This document shows, in pieces, positions 10,870-21,337 of a stretch of 64,000 bases of DNA. The notes beneath the pieces were generated by a model that was not told where the DNA came from, ran no database searches, and saw nothing but the letters and a program-made list of their open reading frames with translations. The position numbers and the translations under genes were made by a program. The stretch comes from Diacronema lutheri (lineage: Eukaryota; Haptophyta; Pavlovophyceae; Pavlovales; Pavlovaceae): positions 828,501 through 892,500 of the forward strand of contig JAGTXO010000012.1 of NCBI GenBank assembly GCA_019448385.1, in the 5' to 3' direction. Positions within the stretch are counted from its first letter, which is position 1. Each line of letters starts with the position of its first letter.

Positions 10870-11931
10870 ATGGCAGATGTCGCGATCGCGGACGATCTCG
10901 CCCGCCTCCTCGCCTCGATGGACGTCGACGGGCTACGGCTCGCGCTGCACGCGCGCCACGGCGCGGCAGAAGGCGCCGCCGTCGCGGAATGCGCACTTGG
11001 CGCGGCGCCGGGCGCGGTCGTCGCGGAGCGCGCGCCTGCGCCCGACGCTCCGCCGCCCGAGCTCTCGGCGCTCCGGCGCAGGTTCCCCATCCGCTTCCGG
11101 CTCAGCGCTCGCGGCGGCGGGGACGGCTCGGTCAGGGTCTGCCGCGACTTCATGCTCGTCAACGAGCGCGTGATAGGCAAGGTGTGCTGGCCCGCAGCCG
11201 AGGCGCTCGCCGCGCACCTCCTCGCCATCCGCCTCGCCGAGAACGCCCCGAGCGCAGCGCGGCCGGTGCTGCTCGAGCTCGGCGCGGGGTGCGCGCTCCC
11301 CTCGCTCGCGGCCGCATCGACTGGCGCGTTCGCACGCGTCATCGCGACCGAGATGACGGAGGAGAGGGTGGCGATCGCCGCGCACAACGCCGAGCTCAAC
11401 GGTCTCGAGCTCGAGAGCTCCGAGCTCCTCTTTGCGGACGCGGAGCGCATGCGAGCGCTCGTCGGCAGCGCGCCGTCAAGCATCGTGCTGTGCGCTGCGG
11501 ACGTGCATTACAACCCGGAGGCGCTCGTCGAGCTGATCGCCTCGGCAGCGGCGCTCATGCGCGACCGCCAAGACGCGGCGGACGCGCCGCCGCGCGCTGA
11601 CAAGCTGCTGCTCGCGCGCAGCGCGGTATTTACGCACAATGACGAGCTGATGCTGCGCACCGCGGCGGAGCACGGCCTCGCGCTCGTCGGTGCCGAGTCG
11701 GCGCGCTGCGGCGGCGTGCTGCACGCCGCAAGCCCGACGCTCTTTGAGCCAAACCCGAACGATTCGGCCGACCTCTTCCGCTTCATCGCTCATCGGGTCG
11801 CGCCCGCGCGCGCCGCGCCGCTAGCCAGCGACGCGGCTCGCGAGCCCGCTCCGCATGCCGACGCGCACGGCCCCGCCCGGCCCGCCGGCCCGGTCTGGGC
11901 GGAGAGCGCCCGCTCTGTGATTTCAAACTGA
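10870..11931 (+). CDS. METTL21/22-type protein lysine methyltransferase
   Basis: Single exon, 353 aa from ATG 10870. It has a seven-beta-strand SAM methyltransferase core: motif I is VLLELGAGCALPSLAAAS (residue ~135), followed by VIATEMTEE at the acidic ribose-binding position, and post-I/IV is VLCAADVHYNPEALVELI. The FAM86/METTL21 group has D-x-x-Y at this last site and methylates lysines of chaperones and translation factors; which substrate applies here is unknown. The last ~45 residues are Ala/Pro-rich and poorly constrained. The next gene starts only 43 bp downstream on the same strand. Confidence 0.8.
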   Translation: MADVAIADDLARLLASMDVDGLRLALHARHGAAEGAAVAECALGAAPGAVVAERAPAPDAPPPELSALRRRFPIRFRLSARGGGDGSVRVCRDFMLVNERVIGKVCWPAAEALAAHLLAIRLAENAPSAARPVLLELGAGCALPSLAAASTGAFARVIATEMTEERVAIAAHNAELNGLELESSELLFADAERMRALVGSAPSSIVLCAADVHYNPEALVELIASAAALMRDRQDAADAPPRADKLLLARSAVFTHNDELMLRTAAEHGLALVGAESARCGGVLHAASPTLFEPNPNDSADLFRFIAHRVAPARAAPLASDAAREPAPHADAHGPARPAGPVWAESARSVISN

Positions 11932-11974
11932 AAAATGAAAAACGGTGCAGGCGGACGCCATCGCCGATCGCAGC

Positions 11975-13383
11975 ATGTTTGACCAGCAGCCCGGTGGGTG
12001 GGGCGCGGACGGGAACGGCGGCTGGGGGTCTCAGCCAGGGCCGCCGACGACCAACGGCAGCTGGGAGCAGGCGCCGCACGGCGGCGGCTACGCCCAGCCG
12101 GCGTATGGGCAGCCGGCGTACGGGCAGCAGCGCGGCGGCGGGTACGGCGCGGATGCGTGCGGCGACGCCGGCTGGGGCAGCGCGATGCCGCCGCCAGATC
12201 AGCGCGGCGCGTACGCGCACGCGTCCGCGCAGCCAAACGCTTCGTACGGCGCTCCGCCCGTCGCGATCAACGCGGCGGCGATGGCGGGCATGGCGGGCAT
12301 GGCCGGGATGGGCGGCGGGCTGGGCGGCGGGATGAACGGCGTGGCGCAGGGCGTGGCCGCAAACATCGCGATCAACTATGGCGAGGAGATCGCGGGCAAG
12401 CTGCACAACAATGTGCGGCGGGCGCGTGGCCGCGCGGCCGCGCGGCACAGCGCCGCGAATCGCGGCGCGCGCCCGCGCCGACACGGCCGTGCGCGCGTCG
12501 GCGACCGCCGGCCGCGCCGCGCCGCTCAGATCAACCGCGCGCTGCCGATCGAGAGCCTGCGCTACTACTTCCAGCTGAACAACGCGTTCGTGATGAGCAA
12601 GCTCAAAGTGCTCCTCCTGCCTTTCAGGCACAGGGTGCGCGCTCGTTCGCCCGTGCCCCTTTCCCCACCTCTCCTTCTGCCGCGCACCTCGTCGCGCCGG
12701 CGGCGGCCCTCAGCCGCACGGCCGCTCGCCGCGCCGCGCCGCGCCGCGCCGCGCCGCGCGCCGGGCGTGCAGACATGGGCTCGCGCGCAGACAGGCTCGG
12801 GCGGCTTTGCCGAGCCTCGGCACGACATCAACGCGCCCGACCTCTACCTGCCAACGATGTCCTTTGTCACGTACGTCTTGCTGATTGCATACCATCTCGG
12901 GCAGCAGGGCCGCTTTAGCCCGGAGGTCTTTGGCCTCACCGCGAGCCGCGGGCTCGGCGTCGTGCTGCTTGAGGTGGTGCTGATGAAGGCGGCCTTCTAC
13001 TTCTTCCCCTCGCCCGCCGTCTCGTCGGGCGGCGCGCTGCTCGATCTTGTCGCCTACTCGGGCTACAAGTTTGTGGGCGTCGTGCTCTCGTCGCTGATTG
13101 GCCTCTTCGCGCCGCCGCTCCTCGCGCGCGCCGTCGCACTCTACGTCGCCGTCTGCACGGGTGAGCGCAGGGCGCCACGCGCGCGCGCGCGCGCGCAGCG
13201 CGCGCGCGCCCACGCGCCGCCCGCCCGCGTGCCTGGGCACGCGCAGGCTATTTCGTGCTCAAGGCTCTCACCGAGGTGCGCGGCTCGACGACGCTCACGC
13301 CGGAGGTGATGAAGCAGAACTATTGCATCTTCGCGCTCGCGGGCATGCAGTTTGTATTCGCGTGGTACCTTGCCCCCACGTGA
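11975..13383 (+). CDS. YIF1: YIF1 homologue (Yip1-interacting factor, ER-Golgi)
   Basis: Four exons: 11975-12412, 12530-12634, 12773-13160 and 13247-13383; introns of 117, 138 and 86 nt; 355 aa. A Gly/Gln/Pro-rich cytosolic N-terminus is followed by the YIF1 core: ALPIESLRYYFQLNNAFV, then across intron 2 RHDINAPDLYLPTMSFVTYV, then LVAYSGYKFVGVVLSSLIG and four to five transmembrane segments. YIF1 binds Yip1 and Rab GTPases and is needed for ER-to-Golgi vesicle traffic. Introns 1 and 2 are multiples of three without stops, so a naive reading runs straight through them; the family alignment shows they must be removed. Confidence 0.9.
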
Positions 13384-13739
13384 GCCACTCGGACTGCCCT
13401 TCAGTGATGAGAAGTGAGAATCGACGTGGTGCGAATCGACGCCCCGTCTGCCCTTCAGTGACGGGGGGTGAGGGTAGGGGAAGTGGGGGGAGGGTGGCTC
13501 CCCATCGACGCGGCAGCGCAGCGCGCCGACATTGGCTTCCAGCCCGCACCGCGTCTGGCGCCGCGAGCACCGAGCTTGTGGTCGAGACAGCGGAAAAAGA
13601 AAAACACACTACTAGTGGAACTATGAAATATGGGTACTTTCGCCTTTTTATCGTTTTCCTCACAAGACCGCGGGTGAAAGGCGCGCCGTCGCGGACGGGG
13701 CGAGTCGGCGGTCGTGCAGTGCTCATCGCGCACGGCAGC
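13384..13739. other. intergenic region before the SulP gene
   Basis: There are 356 nt between the YIF1 stop and the proposed SulP start. A 14-bp direct repeat, CTGCCCTTCAGTGA, occurs at 13394-13407 and 13448-13461, and GAATCGACG also occurs twice between them. A locally AT-rich stretch at about 13600-13665 could hold the SulP core promoter. No gene is recognised here on either strand. Confidence 0.6.
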
Positions 13740-15751
13740 ATGCGCTTCAAGCACGTACGGCTCGGCGCCGAGCTGTCCGAAGACCTGGGGTGCGCGCGCG
13801 CGCGCATGATGCGCCGCGCACGCGCGCGCATGATGCCGCGCGCACGCGCCGCTAGACGCGCGCGTGCGCGTCCGAGCTCATGCGCGCCGCGCGCCCTGTG
13901 CGCGGCGCGGTTTCGCGGCGATAGCCCGAGCAGGCGTGGCTGGGCGGCGCGCGCTTCCGAATTGGCCAGCCAGCTCGCGGGCGCGAGCGTAGTCACGTTC
14001 GTGCTCGTGATGATGGCGCTCTCGTTCTCGTCGGCGATCGTCGGCGGAGACGAGCTGCTCGCGACGCAGGAGTCGGCGTTCATCTCGATGTCGCTGCTCT
14101 CGCTGTTCACCGGGATGATCATCCACGTGCAGCACTCGACAATCCCTTTCATCACCGCCGGCCCGTACACGTCGCTCTCGCCGCTCCTCGCATCGGTCGC
14201 GCACGGCTTCTCGACGCAGTGCGCGCCAGACGCGTGGCTTCCTACGACGATCGTGTGTTTCTCGCTGCTGTCCATCTTCTCAGGGCTGTTGCTCTACGTG
14301 CTCGCGCACCCTCGCGTGCGACTCGGCAAGGCCGCCGCCTACCTGCCCGCGCCCGTGCTGATGGGCATGATGATCGCGATCGCCGTCACGCTGCTCATCT
14401 CGGCGCTGCAGGTCGCGACAGGCGTGATCGTCTTTCAAACGTCGCCGCTCGGCCCGCTGCTCCTGCGGCCGCCGCCGTCGGATCCGGCGCTGCTCCGGCG
14501 CGCGGGGGTGCAGTCGCTCTGCGCGATCCTCGTCGGCACTGGCCTCTTCTCCACGCGCTACTTCCCGCGCTCCATGGCCATCCTGCTCACGCCCGCGGTG
14601 CTGCTCATCGCAATCGTCGGCTTCCAGGCGGCCACGTGGCTCGGCGGGATGCAAGAGGAGGAGCTGCGCGAGCACAAGTGGCTGAGCCGAAGGCTGGTGC
14701 TCGAGAGCCCCGCCGACGCCTTCGCGTCGACCATCGAGATCGTGCGCGGCCTCGCGCAGGGTCGCGTCGACTGGGGCGCCCTCTTCGACTTGCGCACGTC
14801 GCCGCTGCAGGCGTTGCCCGTCTACTGCTGCGTCGACCTGCTCCTCGTCGTCGGCACGCTGCCCGCGCTGATGATGATGCCCGCGCCGCAGGACCGCAAG
14901 GGCGTCGACGCGGACAGCGAGCTCGCCACCGCGGGCATTTGTGCGATGGCGCAGGGCCTGCTTGGGATCCCGGCGGCGGGCTATTTCATCGGCACGTCAA
15001 TGCAGCACCGTGACCTGCGCGGCACGCGCGCGACGGGCTGGATGATCGTGGGCATGTGCGGCGGCTGCCTGCTCCTCGGCCCGCTGCTCGCCACGCGCGT
15101 CCCGCGCTTTGTCCTCGGCGGCCTCTTCATCAACTTTGCGATCTCGTACGTGACGAGCGCGTCGACGATCGCGATGACGCCCGCCGAGCACGCGGTCCTC
15201 ATCCTCACTGCCGTCACGTACGTCGGGCTTGGCGCGATGGCGGGGCTGATGGTCGGGCTGATCTTCACGTGCCTGCACTTTGTGATCGAGCAGTCGTACA
15301 TCGACGCTGAGTCGCTCGTCGAGTCGGCCACCGAGCTCATCGGCGCGAGCGCGGCCGGCGCAGCGGCGCGCGGCGGCGCGGCGCTCGGCGATGGCGCGCT
15401 CGCCGCTGAGGCGGGCGAGAGCGCGCGGCGGGAGAAGGAGGCGGTGTCGATCGTGCTCTCGCTCAAAGGCATCCTCTTCTTCGCGACGACGCACGCGCTC
15501 ACCGCCGAGATCTTGCGCAACGTCGAGCAGCGTGGTCCGGCGTCGTCCGGTTCCGTAGTGCTCAACTTTGCGCGCGTCCAGTCAGTCGACGTGTCGGCGA
15601 TCCACACGCTCAAGCAGCTCGCGGAGGAGCTCGCGCCGAGGCGGTGGGTGGTTCGCTGCACCGGTCTGCGCTCGCGCCTCGCCTCGCGCTTCACCAAGAT
15701 TGGTCTTATCGTCGTCGCCGCGGGCGCGGGCGGCGGCGGCAAGCCGGCGTC

Positions 15752-15783
<32 letters not shown>

Positions 15784-17135
15784 CGAGCAGCCCGACGCTC
15801 CGCTCGAGCACGCGCGAGCAGCCGGGGCAGCAGGCGGCGGCGATGGCGGCGGCGGCGTGCAGCCCGCCGCGCCGCGCCGCGCAGCAGCACGCCATCACGC
15901 CGCCGCTTGACGACAGCCCGGCGCGCGCGGCGTGCCGCGCGGGCGCGGGCGCCGCGCACACGGCCGCGCCGCCGCTGCCGCTGCGGTGCAGCAGCGAGCG
16001 CGGCGTGCTCGCGTGCGTGCGGCCGATCGCCGCGCGCTCCGCGTCCGCCGCGCTCGACGCGCCCGTCGGCGCCCTCGGCTTGCCGCTCGCCGCGCTCGGC
16101 CTGGGCGCCGCGCTGAGCGGCACGCCGCACATGGCGCGGTACACGCTGTGCAACGACTCGGTCGAGAGCCTCGCGAGCAGCGTGGGCGGCGGCGTGAGCG
16201 GCGGCGGCGGTGGCGGTGGCTGCTGCTGCCTCTCGGGCTCGTGCGAGAGTCTCGTTACGCGCGGCATTGGCGGCGCGGTGGGCAGCGTCGGCGCGGGCGC
16301 GGCCGGCGCGCTCAGCTCGGCGGGAGCTGCAGGCGCAGCGGGGTGGAGGGCGTCGCATCCGGGCGGCGAGCACGCTCTCGCGTGCACGCCCGGCGGCAGC
16401 CCCACCCGCCTCGCCGAGCAGCTCGCGCTCGCCTGCCTGCCCGAGGACGTGTCGAGCCCGAACGGCGTGCGCTCGCCCACCGGCGTGCGACCGCCGCCGC
16501 CCCTCCCCGCGTCGGACTCGTTCATCGCGCCGCTGCCGACGTTCCGGCACCCGCCGCTTGCGCTGGCCACCGCCGTCGCCGAGGCGCGCCCGTTGCTCGC
16601 GCCGGCTGCGGGCGGGCCCGAGCGCGCGCCGAGCGAGCGCGAGGCGCACGAGCAGCACGGCGCGCACGACGCGGGCGCGGTGCGGCCCGACCCGCCGCCG
16701 TCGCTCGTGCCCGAGGATCTGTCGCAGTACGGCGCGCTCTTCCGCGCGTATGGCCGCACCGAGCACGTGCACGCCCAGGCGACGATCCTGTCGAGCAACG
16801 ACGAGGCGATTGCCACCGAGCTCGTCTTCCTCGCGCACGGCGACGCGATCCAGTGGCGCTCGCGCACGGCCCTCGGCGGCGAGGCCAAGTACAACGAGAG
16901 CCTCGCGACGCTCAAGACGAGCGGCTCGCTCATCGGCGGCGCCGAGGTCCTCCTCGCCATCCCGCGCCACTTTGAGGCGCGGATGCTCGCCGACGGCGAG
17001 ATCGTCCGGCTGGCCATCCACGAGATGATGCGCATTCGCGTCGAGCGGCCCGACGTGTGGGAGGTGATCCTGCTCAAGTCGCTGCAGGGGCAAACCAACA
17101 TCGTCAACGAGGCGCTCTTCTCTGTCGAGAGCTGA
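13740..17135 (+). CDS. SulP/SLC26-type transporter with STAS and cNMP-like domains
   Basis: Proposed exons 13740-13789 and 13925-17135 (intron 135 nt, GTGCGC...ATAG, phase 2). An alternative acceptor nine bases on also keeps frame, so the first exon is tentative. About 11-12 helices span residues 35-480, with SulP features such as YLPAPVLMGMMIAIAV and FVLGGLFINFAISYV. A STAS domain follows, with VVLNFARVQSVDVSAIHTL holding the D-x-S loop. About 330 residues of Gly/Ala/Pro low complexity come next, then a C-terminal cyclic-nucleotide-binding-like fold (AYGRTEHVHAQATILSSNDE ... RMLADGEIVRLAIHEM). The same order occurs in the fungal YGR125W/Vsb1 group, vacuolar amino-acid-related transporters, so an internal membrane is plausible. 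The substrate is unknown. Confidence 0.83.
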
Positions 17136-17804
17136 CGCCGACGTGCAGCGCGCGCGCGTGGCAGTCCATTCCACGAGTCTCCGGCGGTGCACGCAGGCTG
17201 CCGGCTCGTGTGCGGCGCTGGCCGCAGCGATTGCGCCGGCAGAAAGGATGCGCTCCGTGTGCTCTGCGCGCGCCGGCGTAGTTTGAAGTCTGCTCGCGCG
17301 CGATTGCAACGAAGAGGGGGAGGGGGGGGGGGGGGGGGGACAAAGAGTAAAACAGGGTTCTAGCACCACGTGCGCGCTGTGCTCGTGCACCCATAACCAA
17401 CCACGCTCCTGGCCCGTGGCTGTGCGGGCGCTTTCCAGGCGAAGCTTCACGGAGCAATCTGCCACGCCAGGATAACGCCCGCGCGTTCTGTGTTCGGGCT
17501 CACGAACGCCCGCACACCGACGGGAGGCGGTGCGTGGCTGCCTGATGATGAGCCCGGGGCACGCGGATAAGCGCACCGTCCCCGCCCTTGCCCTTCACCA
17601 CGAGCTCGCTGCGCGCCGCGCGCACGCACGTGTCGACTGGTCTCGTGGCCTGCGCGCCATGGCATCGCGCCACGTGCGCACGCCAGCTACAAAGAAAAAT
17701 TCATCCCAGTGCGAGACGGGTCAGAGTTCAGACAGAGGATCTGCGGATGACACAAGTTCAAAGTCACACAACCTGCGCAGCACGCCTGCGGAGGACAGCT
17801 GCTG
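17136..17804. other. convergent intergenic region with an 18-nt poly-G tract
   Basis: There are 669 nt between the SulP stop and the sulfotransferase stop. It holds a run of 18 G at 17322-17339, then a short A-rich piece. I find no convincing coding frame, tRNA or known RNA. It probably contains both 3' UTRs and perhaps an unrecognised non-coding RNA. Confidence 0.6.
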
Positions 17805-18914
17805 TCATTGCGCACACCGGCTGTCCACGTCCACGCCCATCGCTCGCAGGCAAGTGTAATCCGCCGCGTACAGCCGGCAGATGCGCGCCGCTGTCCTAGC
17901 CGACAGGTTGCGCGCCGAGACAAGCAGCCCGCGCTGGTCGTGCGGGATGGCGACCTCGGCGCGGCCGGCGCGGAGCGTCGCGCGCGTCGCGTTGGCGATG
18001 ACTGCATCGGTCACCGGCGGGCGCAGGGCGAGCGCGAGCGAGATGGCCTTCCAGCCGCGCGCGTAGACCGGCCCGTCGGTGACGCCGACAAAGTCGAGCT
18101 CGCGCGGGCTGCCGTCGGGCTGGACGAGCCACGGTGCCTGCGGGTGGAAGTGCACGTCCATGTGCGCGCACGACGCGACGCCGTCCGCGATCTGCGCCGC
18201 AAAGCGCATGAGCGCGCGCTCCCGCACGGCGGCGGAGCGCCGCGCGCCGCCGGGCAGGTGCCACTGCGAGCGGTTGCGCGGGTTGGACACGCAGCGCGGC
18301 AGCGGCGGGCGGCAGTCGCCCGGCCTGCGAAAATTGTAGCTCGAGACGAGCCGTCGGAGCGGGTCTCGCACGAACGCAAACTTGTAGTAGTCCGCGTACT
18401 TGGCAGGCAGCCGGCCGTCCCAGCGCTCGCCCTGGATGAGCATCCTCGCGCCGTACATGCGAGCGAGTACCATGCTCGTCGTGCTCGCGACCTTTTGGTA
18501 GCGCATGAAGATGAAGTGGTACCGATCTGAGATCCACAGCTGCATGCCGCGGTAGACGACAGCGGGCCTATGCGCGACGGGCGCAAATGAGCACGCCTCG
18601 CGCGCGCGCGCGTGCGCCTTGGCGCGCGCGACGCCCGCGCCAAGCTCGGCCTGCACCTCCTCCACGGCCGACGACCCGCGCTCGTGCCCGGGTGGCGCTG
18701 GAGCATCGTCGTGCGGCCCCGGCGCGTGCGCGCGCGGCTCCGTGAGGCGTGAGGCGGCGCTTGCGGCGGATGCGGCTGACGCACCCCGCGCTTGCCACGC
18801 GGACAGCTGCAGCGCCGCGAGCCAAAAGAGCGCGCACGCGCCCACCGCGCCGACGAGCAGCGGCCATCGCCTTCCGGCCGAGCACGCATCCCACCGCCGC
18901 CGCCCGAACCTCAT
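17805..18914 (-). CDS. Golgi-type carbohydrate sulfotransferase (family 2)
   Basis: Single exon, 369 aa from ATG 18914. It is type II membrane topology: a short Arg-rich cytosolic tail, one anchor helix ([19 protein letters not shown], residues ~20-38), a low-complexity stem, then the lumenal catalytic domain. PAPS-binding motifs are present: [19 protein letters not shown] (5'-phosphosulfate loop, usual form PKVGSTT) and [19 protein letters not shown] (3'-phosphate site, usual RDPxxRxxSxY). It should transfer sulfate from PAPS to a glycan in the Golgi, fitting the sulfated polysaccharides of marine algae. It diverges from RPL15 with 71 bp between ATGs. Confidence 0.85.
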   Translation of the reverse strand: MRFGRRRWDACSAGRRWPLLVGAVGACALFWLAALQLSAWQARGASAASAASAASRLTEPRAHAPGPHDDAPAPPGHERGSSAVEEVQAELGAGVARAKAHARAREACSFAPVAHRPAVVYRGMQLWISDRYHFIFMRYQKVASTTSMVLARMYGARMLIQGERWDGRLPAKYADYYKFAFVRDPLRRLVSSYNFRRPGDCRPPLPRCVSNPRNRSQWHLPGGARRSAAVRERALMRFAAQIADGVASCAHMDVHFHPQAPWLVQPDGSPRELDFVGVTDGPVYARGWKAISLALALRPPVTDAVIANATRATLRAGRAEVAIPHDQRGLLVSARNLSARTAARICRLYAADYTCLRAMGVDVDSRCAQ

Positions 18915-18985
18915 GCGCCGGAGCGAAAAACAGTCCGGGGACTTTCTTTGCCTCGTGGGCGGCTTGTGGCGACGGCCCCAGCGCG

Positions 18986-19835
18986 ATGGTGCGCGCACCG
19001 GCGCGAGGGCGGGCTGGGGAAGCGGGGGTCGCGGGCGCGCCGGGCGGCCGGCCGGCACAGTGGCGAGCGCGCGTGCTCTCTGTCGATGCGGCCTGGTCGT
19101 GCGCGCTCTGCGCCGCCGTGCCGAGCGCTCACACGCGCGCCGCCCGCCACGCGCCGGCCTCGTGCGCGACCGTCGCGCGCGCCGCGGCGTCTCGCGCTTG
19201 CGCCACGCGGCGACCCCGCGCAGGGTGCGTACAAGTACCTCGAGGAGCTGTGGCGCAAGAAGCAGTCGGACATGATGCGCTTCCTGCTGCGCGTCCGCTG
19301 CTGGGAGTACCGCCAGCTGCCGGCGATCCACCGCGCGCCGCGCCCCACCCGCCCCGACAAGGCGCGCCGTCTTGGCTTCAAGGCCAAGCAGGGCTTCGTC
19401 ATCTACCGCGTGCGCGTGCGCCGCGGCGGGCGCAAGAAGCCGCTGCGCAAGGGCATCAACAACGGCAAGCCCTCCAACGCGGGCATCAACAAGATCAAGT
19501 GGAAGCGCAACCTGCGCTCGCTCGCTGAGGAGCGCGTCGGCCGCAAGTGCGGCGGCCTGCGCGTCCTCAACTCCTACTGGGTGGCGCAGGACGCGGCGCA
19601 CAAGTTTTACGAGGTCATTCTCGTCGACCCGATGCACCAGGTCATCCGCAACGACCCGCACATCAACTGGCTCTGCGCACCTACGATGAAGCACCGCGAG
19701 CTGCGCGGCCTCACATCGGCCGGACGCCAGCACCGCGGCATGCGCCACAAGGGCCACAAGGCCAACCACATGCGGCCGTCCGTGCGCGCCACCTGGAAGA
19801 AGCACAACACCGAGTCGCTCCGTCGCTACCGCTAG
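18986..19835 (+). CDS. RPL15: 60S ribosomal protein L15 (eL15)
   Basis: The body, 19224-19835, starts directly with [20 protein letters not shown], lacking only the Met of eL15. The preceding CGCAG is an acceptor, and ATG|GTGCGCGC at 18986 supplies a coding exon of just ATG (18986-18988), intron 235 nt, phase 0. The product is 204 aa, exactly the human length. Conserved stretches include [33 protein letters not shown] and [17 protein letters not shown]. It is a structural component of the large cytosolic ribosomal subunit. A start codon sitting alone before the first intron is common in ribosomal protein genes of many eukaryotes. Confidence 0.95.
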
Positions 19836-20117
19836 GCGCGGCGTCGCGCGGCCCACGCCGGGTGCGCAGCGGACATGGGCGCGCGCCAGTGTGCACGTCG
19901 TGTGCGCAGGTGCGCGTGCCCGCCCGTGGACGACGGCTCTTTCGTGGAACGCGCAAGGGCGTGAGCCGGTGCTTCGGGCCCGCTCTCCGCCATTCTGTTC
20001 CTGGCCAGGCCTGCGACTTTGCGTCCTCGCTCTGATCTGCAGGTCGAGACGAAGGACTCTGCACGCTGACACCGCCTGCATTGGTCCCAGCCATGGAGCG
20101 TGCGCTGCCTGACACAT

Positions 20118-21059
20118 TCAAACAGCAGAGCTTGCCTTCGCGAGCGTCGGCGACGCGGCGAGGCGTTCCTCGAGCGAGCGGGCCGCGCGCGCGCGGCGTT
20201 GCTCGGCAAGGCTCGGATTGGAGCCCGGCAGGTGCTCGCCGGCACCAAGCTGCGGAAGGGCTGCCTCAAGCGAGGCCCCCCTCGGCTGCGCGAGGCTGGG
20301 CGGCACGAGCACCTGCACGACGCGCCACGTCGCTCGAGAGATTGAGTCAATCGCGGGCTGCAGCGCGGGAAAGAACATTGAGGCGAAGGCGAAGGCTTCG
20401 CTCGCGTCGCCCAGCACGGTGGAGCTATCGAGCTCTGAGGCGTGCGGCTGATAAAATCGTAAGTAGACCCACGCGAAGAGTAGGCCGTGCGCCGCGAGCA
20501 GGATGTCGACCGTGTGCCCGGTCAGCAGGCACCAGCTCGCGTGGATGAGGAGGTAAAGCATCGCGACCTTGCGGCTCTCGCCGACAAGCCAGCCGATGGG
20601 CGTGGCTGTCGCGATGCCGCGCGCCTCGCTGTGCGCCGCCTGGTGGATGGCGACGGCGATTCCGGCGACGACGCCCGAGAAGCCCGAGAGCTCCACAAAG
20701 AGCAGGCCCTCCGAGCGCGTCGCGGCGAACGTAGCCATGACAAAAACGCAGGAGCCGAGCGCGGAAGCCAACGCGCAAACGACCACGAAGCGGATCGCTT
20801 CGCGCTGGCCCCAGCGCGGCTCAAATATGTGGCCGAAGAGCGCGCACGCCGCGCTGCTCACGAGCAAACCGATCGTCGAGCGCTCGAGGAACGCGCTCGT
20901 GAGAAGCTGCCAGATCATGCCGCTGAAGGTGAGCCCGGGGATGAGACTGAGCCAGCCGCTGAGCGATGGCATCGCGCAGTACGCGACGTGCAGCGAGACG
21001 AGCAGCCCCACCCCGATGCGCGAGGTGAGCGGGACCCTTTCGCCCAAGCCACCCTCCAT
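20118..21059 (-). CDS. TMEM115: TMEM115/rhomboid-like Golgi membrane protein
   Basis: Single exon, 313 aa from ATG 21059. Six or so membrane helices lie in the first 215 residues, with the family block FSGMIWQLLTSAFLE and ALFGHIFEPRWGQREAIRF, matching TMEM115's 'W..LT..FLE' and 'G..LEP.WG..E' signatures. The rhomboid catalytic Ser/His pair is not evident, as expected for this inactive branch. Members sit in the Golgi and assist retrograde transport. The C-terminal ~100 residues are cytosolic and low-complexity. It lies upstream-to-downstream in tandem with SMC2 on the same strand (278 bp between). Confidence 0.82.
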   Translation of the reverse strand: MEGGLGERVPLTSRIGVGLLVSLHVAYCAMPSLSGWLSLIPGLTFSGMIWQLLTSAFLERSTIGLLVSSAACALFGHIFEPRWGQREAIRFVVVCALASALGSCVFVMATFAATRSEGLLFVELSGFSGVVAGIAVAIHQAAHSEARGIATATPIGWLVGESRKVAMLYLLIHASWCLLTGHTVDILLAAHGLLFAWVYLRFYQPHASELDSSTVLGDASEAFAFASMFFPALQPAIDSISRATWRVVQVLVPPSLAQPRGASLEAALPQLGAGEHLPGSNPSLAEQRRARAARSLEERLAASPTLAKASSAV

Positions 21060-21337
21060 CGATTTTCGCCGTCACACCGTCCACCCAGGCGAGGCGTGTG
21101 CCCGGGAAATCGGAGTTCAAGTTCGAGAGCGAGTCGCCAGCTCGCCCTCCACGCGCAGCCAACGCCTCTTCAGTCTTCACGCGCGAGGCACGACCCGCGG
21201 TGCCCATCAGAGTGCTCGGCCGCTGTCTCACACATGCGCAGGGCGTGATGAGGCACCGACCCGGCCGCCGCAAGACCGCAGACGCTTTGCGCTCGGCGCA
21301 GCTTGGCGGCGGCTGCAGGCCTCCTGAGCCGGTCGTC

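Noticed and set aside
13295-14275. Minus-strand open frame across the SulP start
   Set aside because: It is the antisense of membrane-helix codons, with no family match and implausible composition.
14981-17107. 700-codon minus-strand frame opposite SulP
   Set aside because: Ser/Arg-rich shadow of the conserved STAS and cNMP coding region on the plus strand.
17400-17560. Possible tRNA-like T-arm (TGTTCGGGCTCACGA)
   Set aside because: No matching acceptor, D-arm or anticodon arm could be folded around it.
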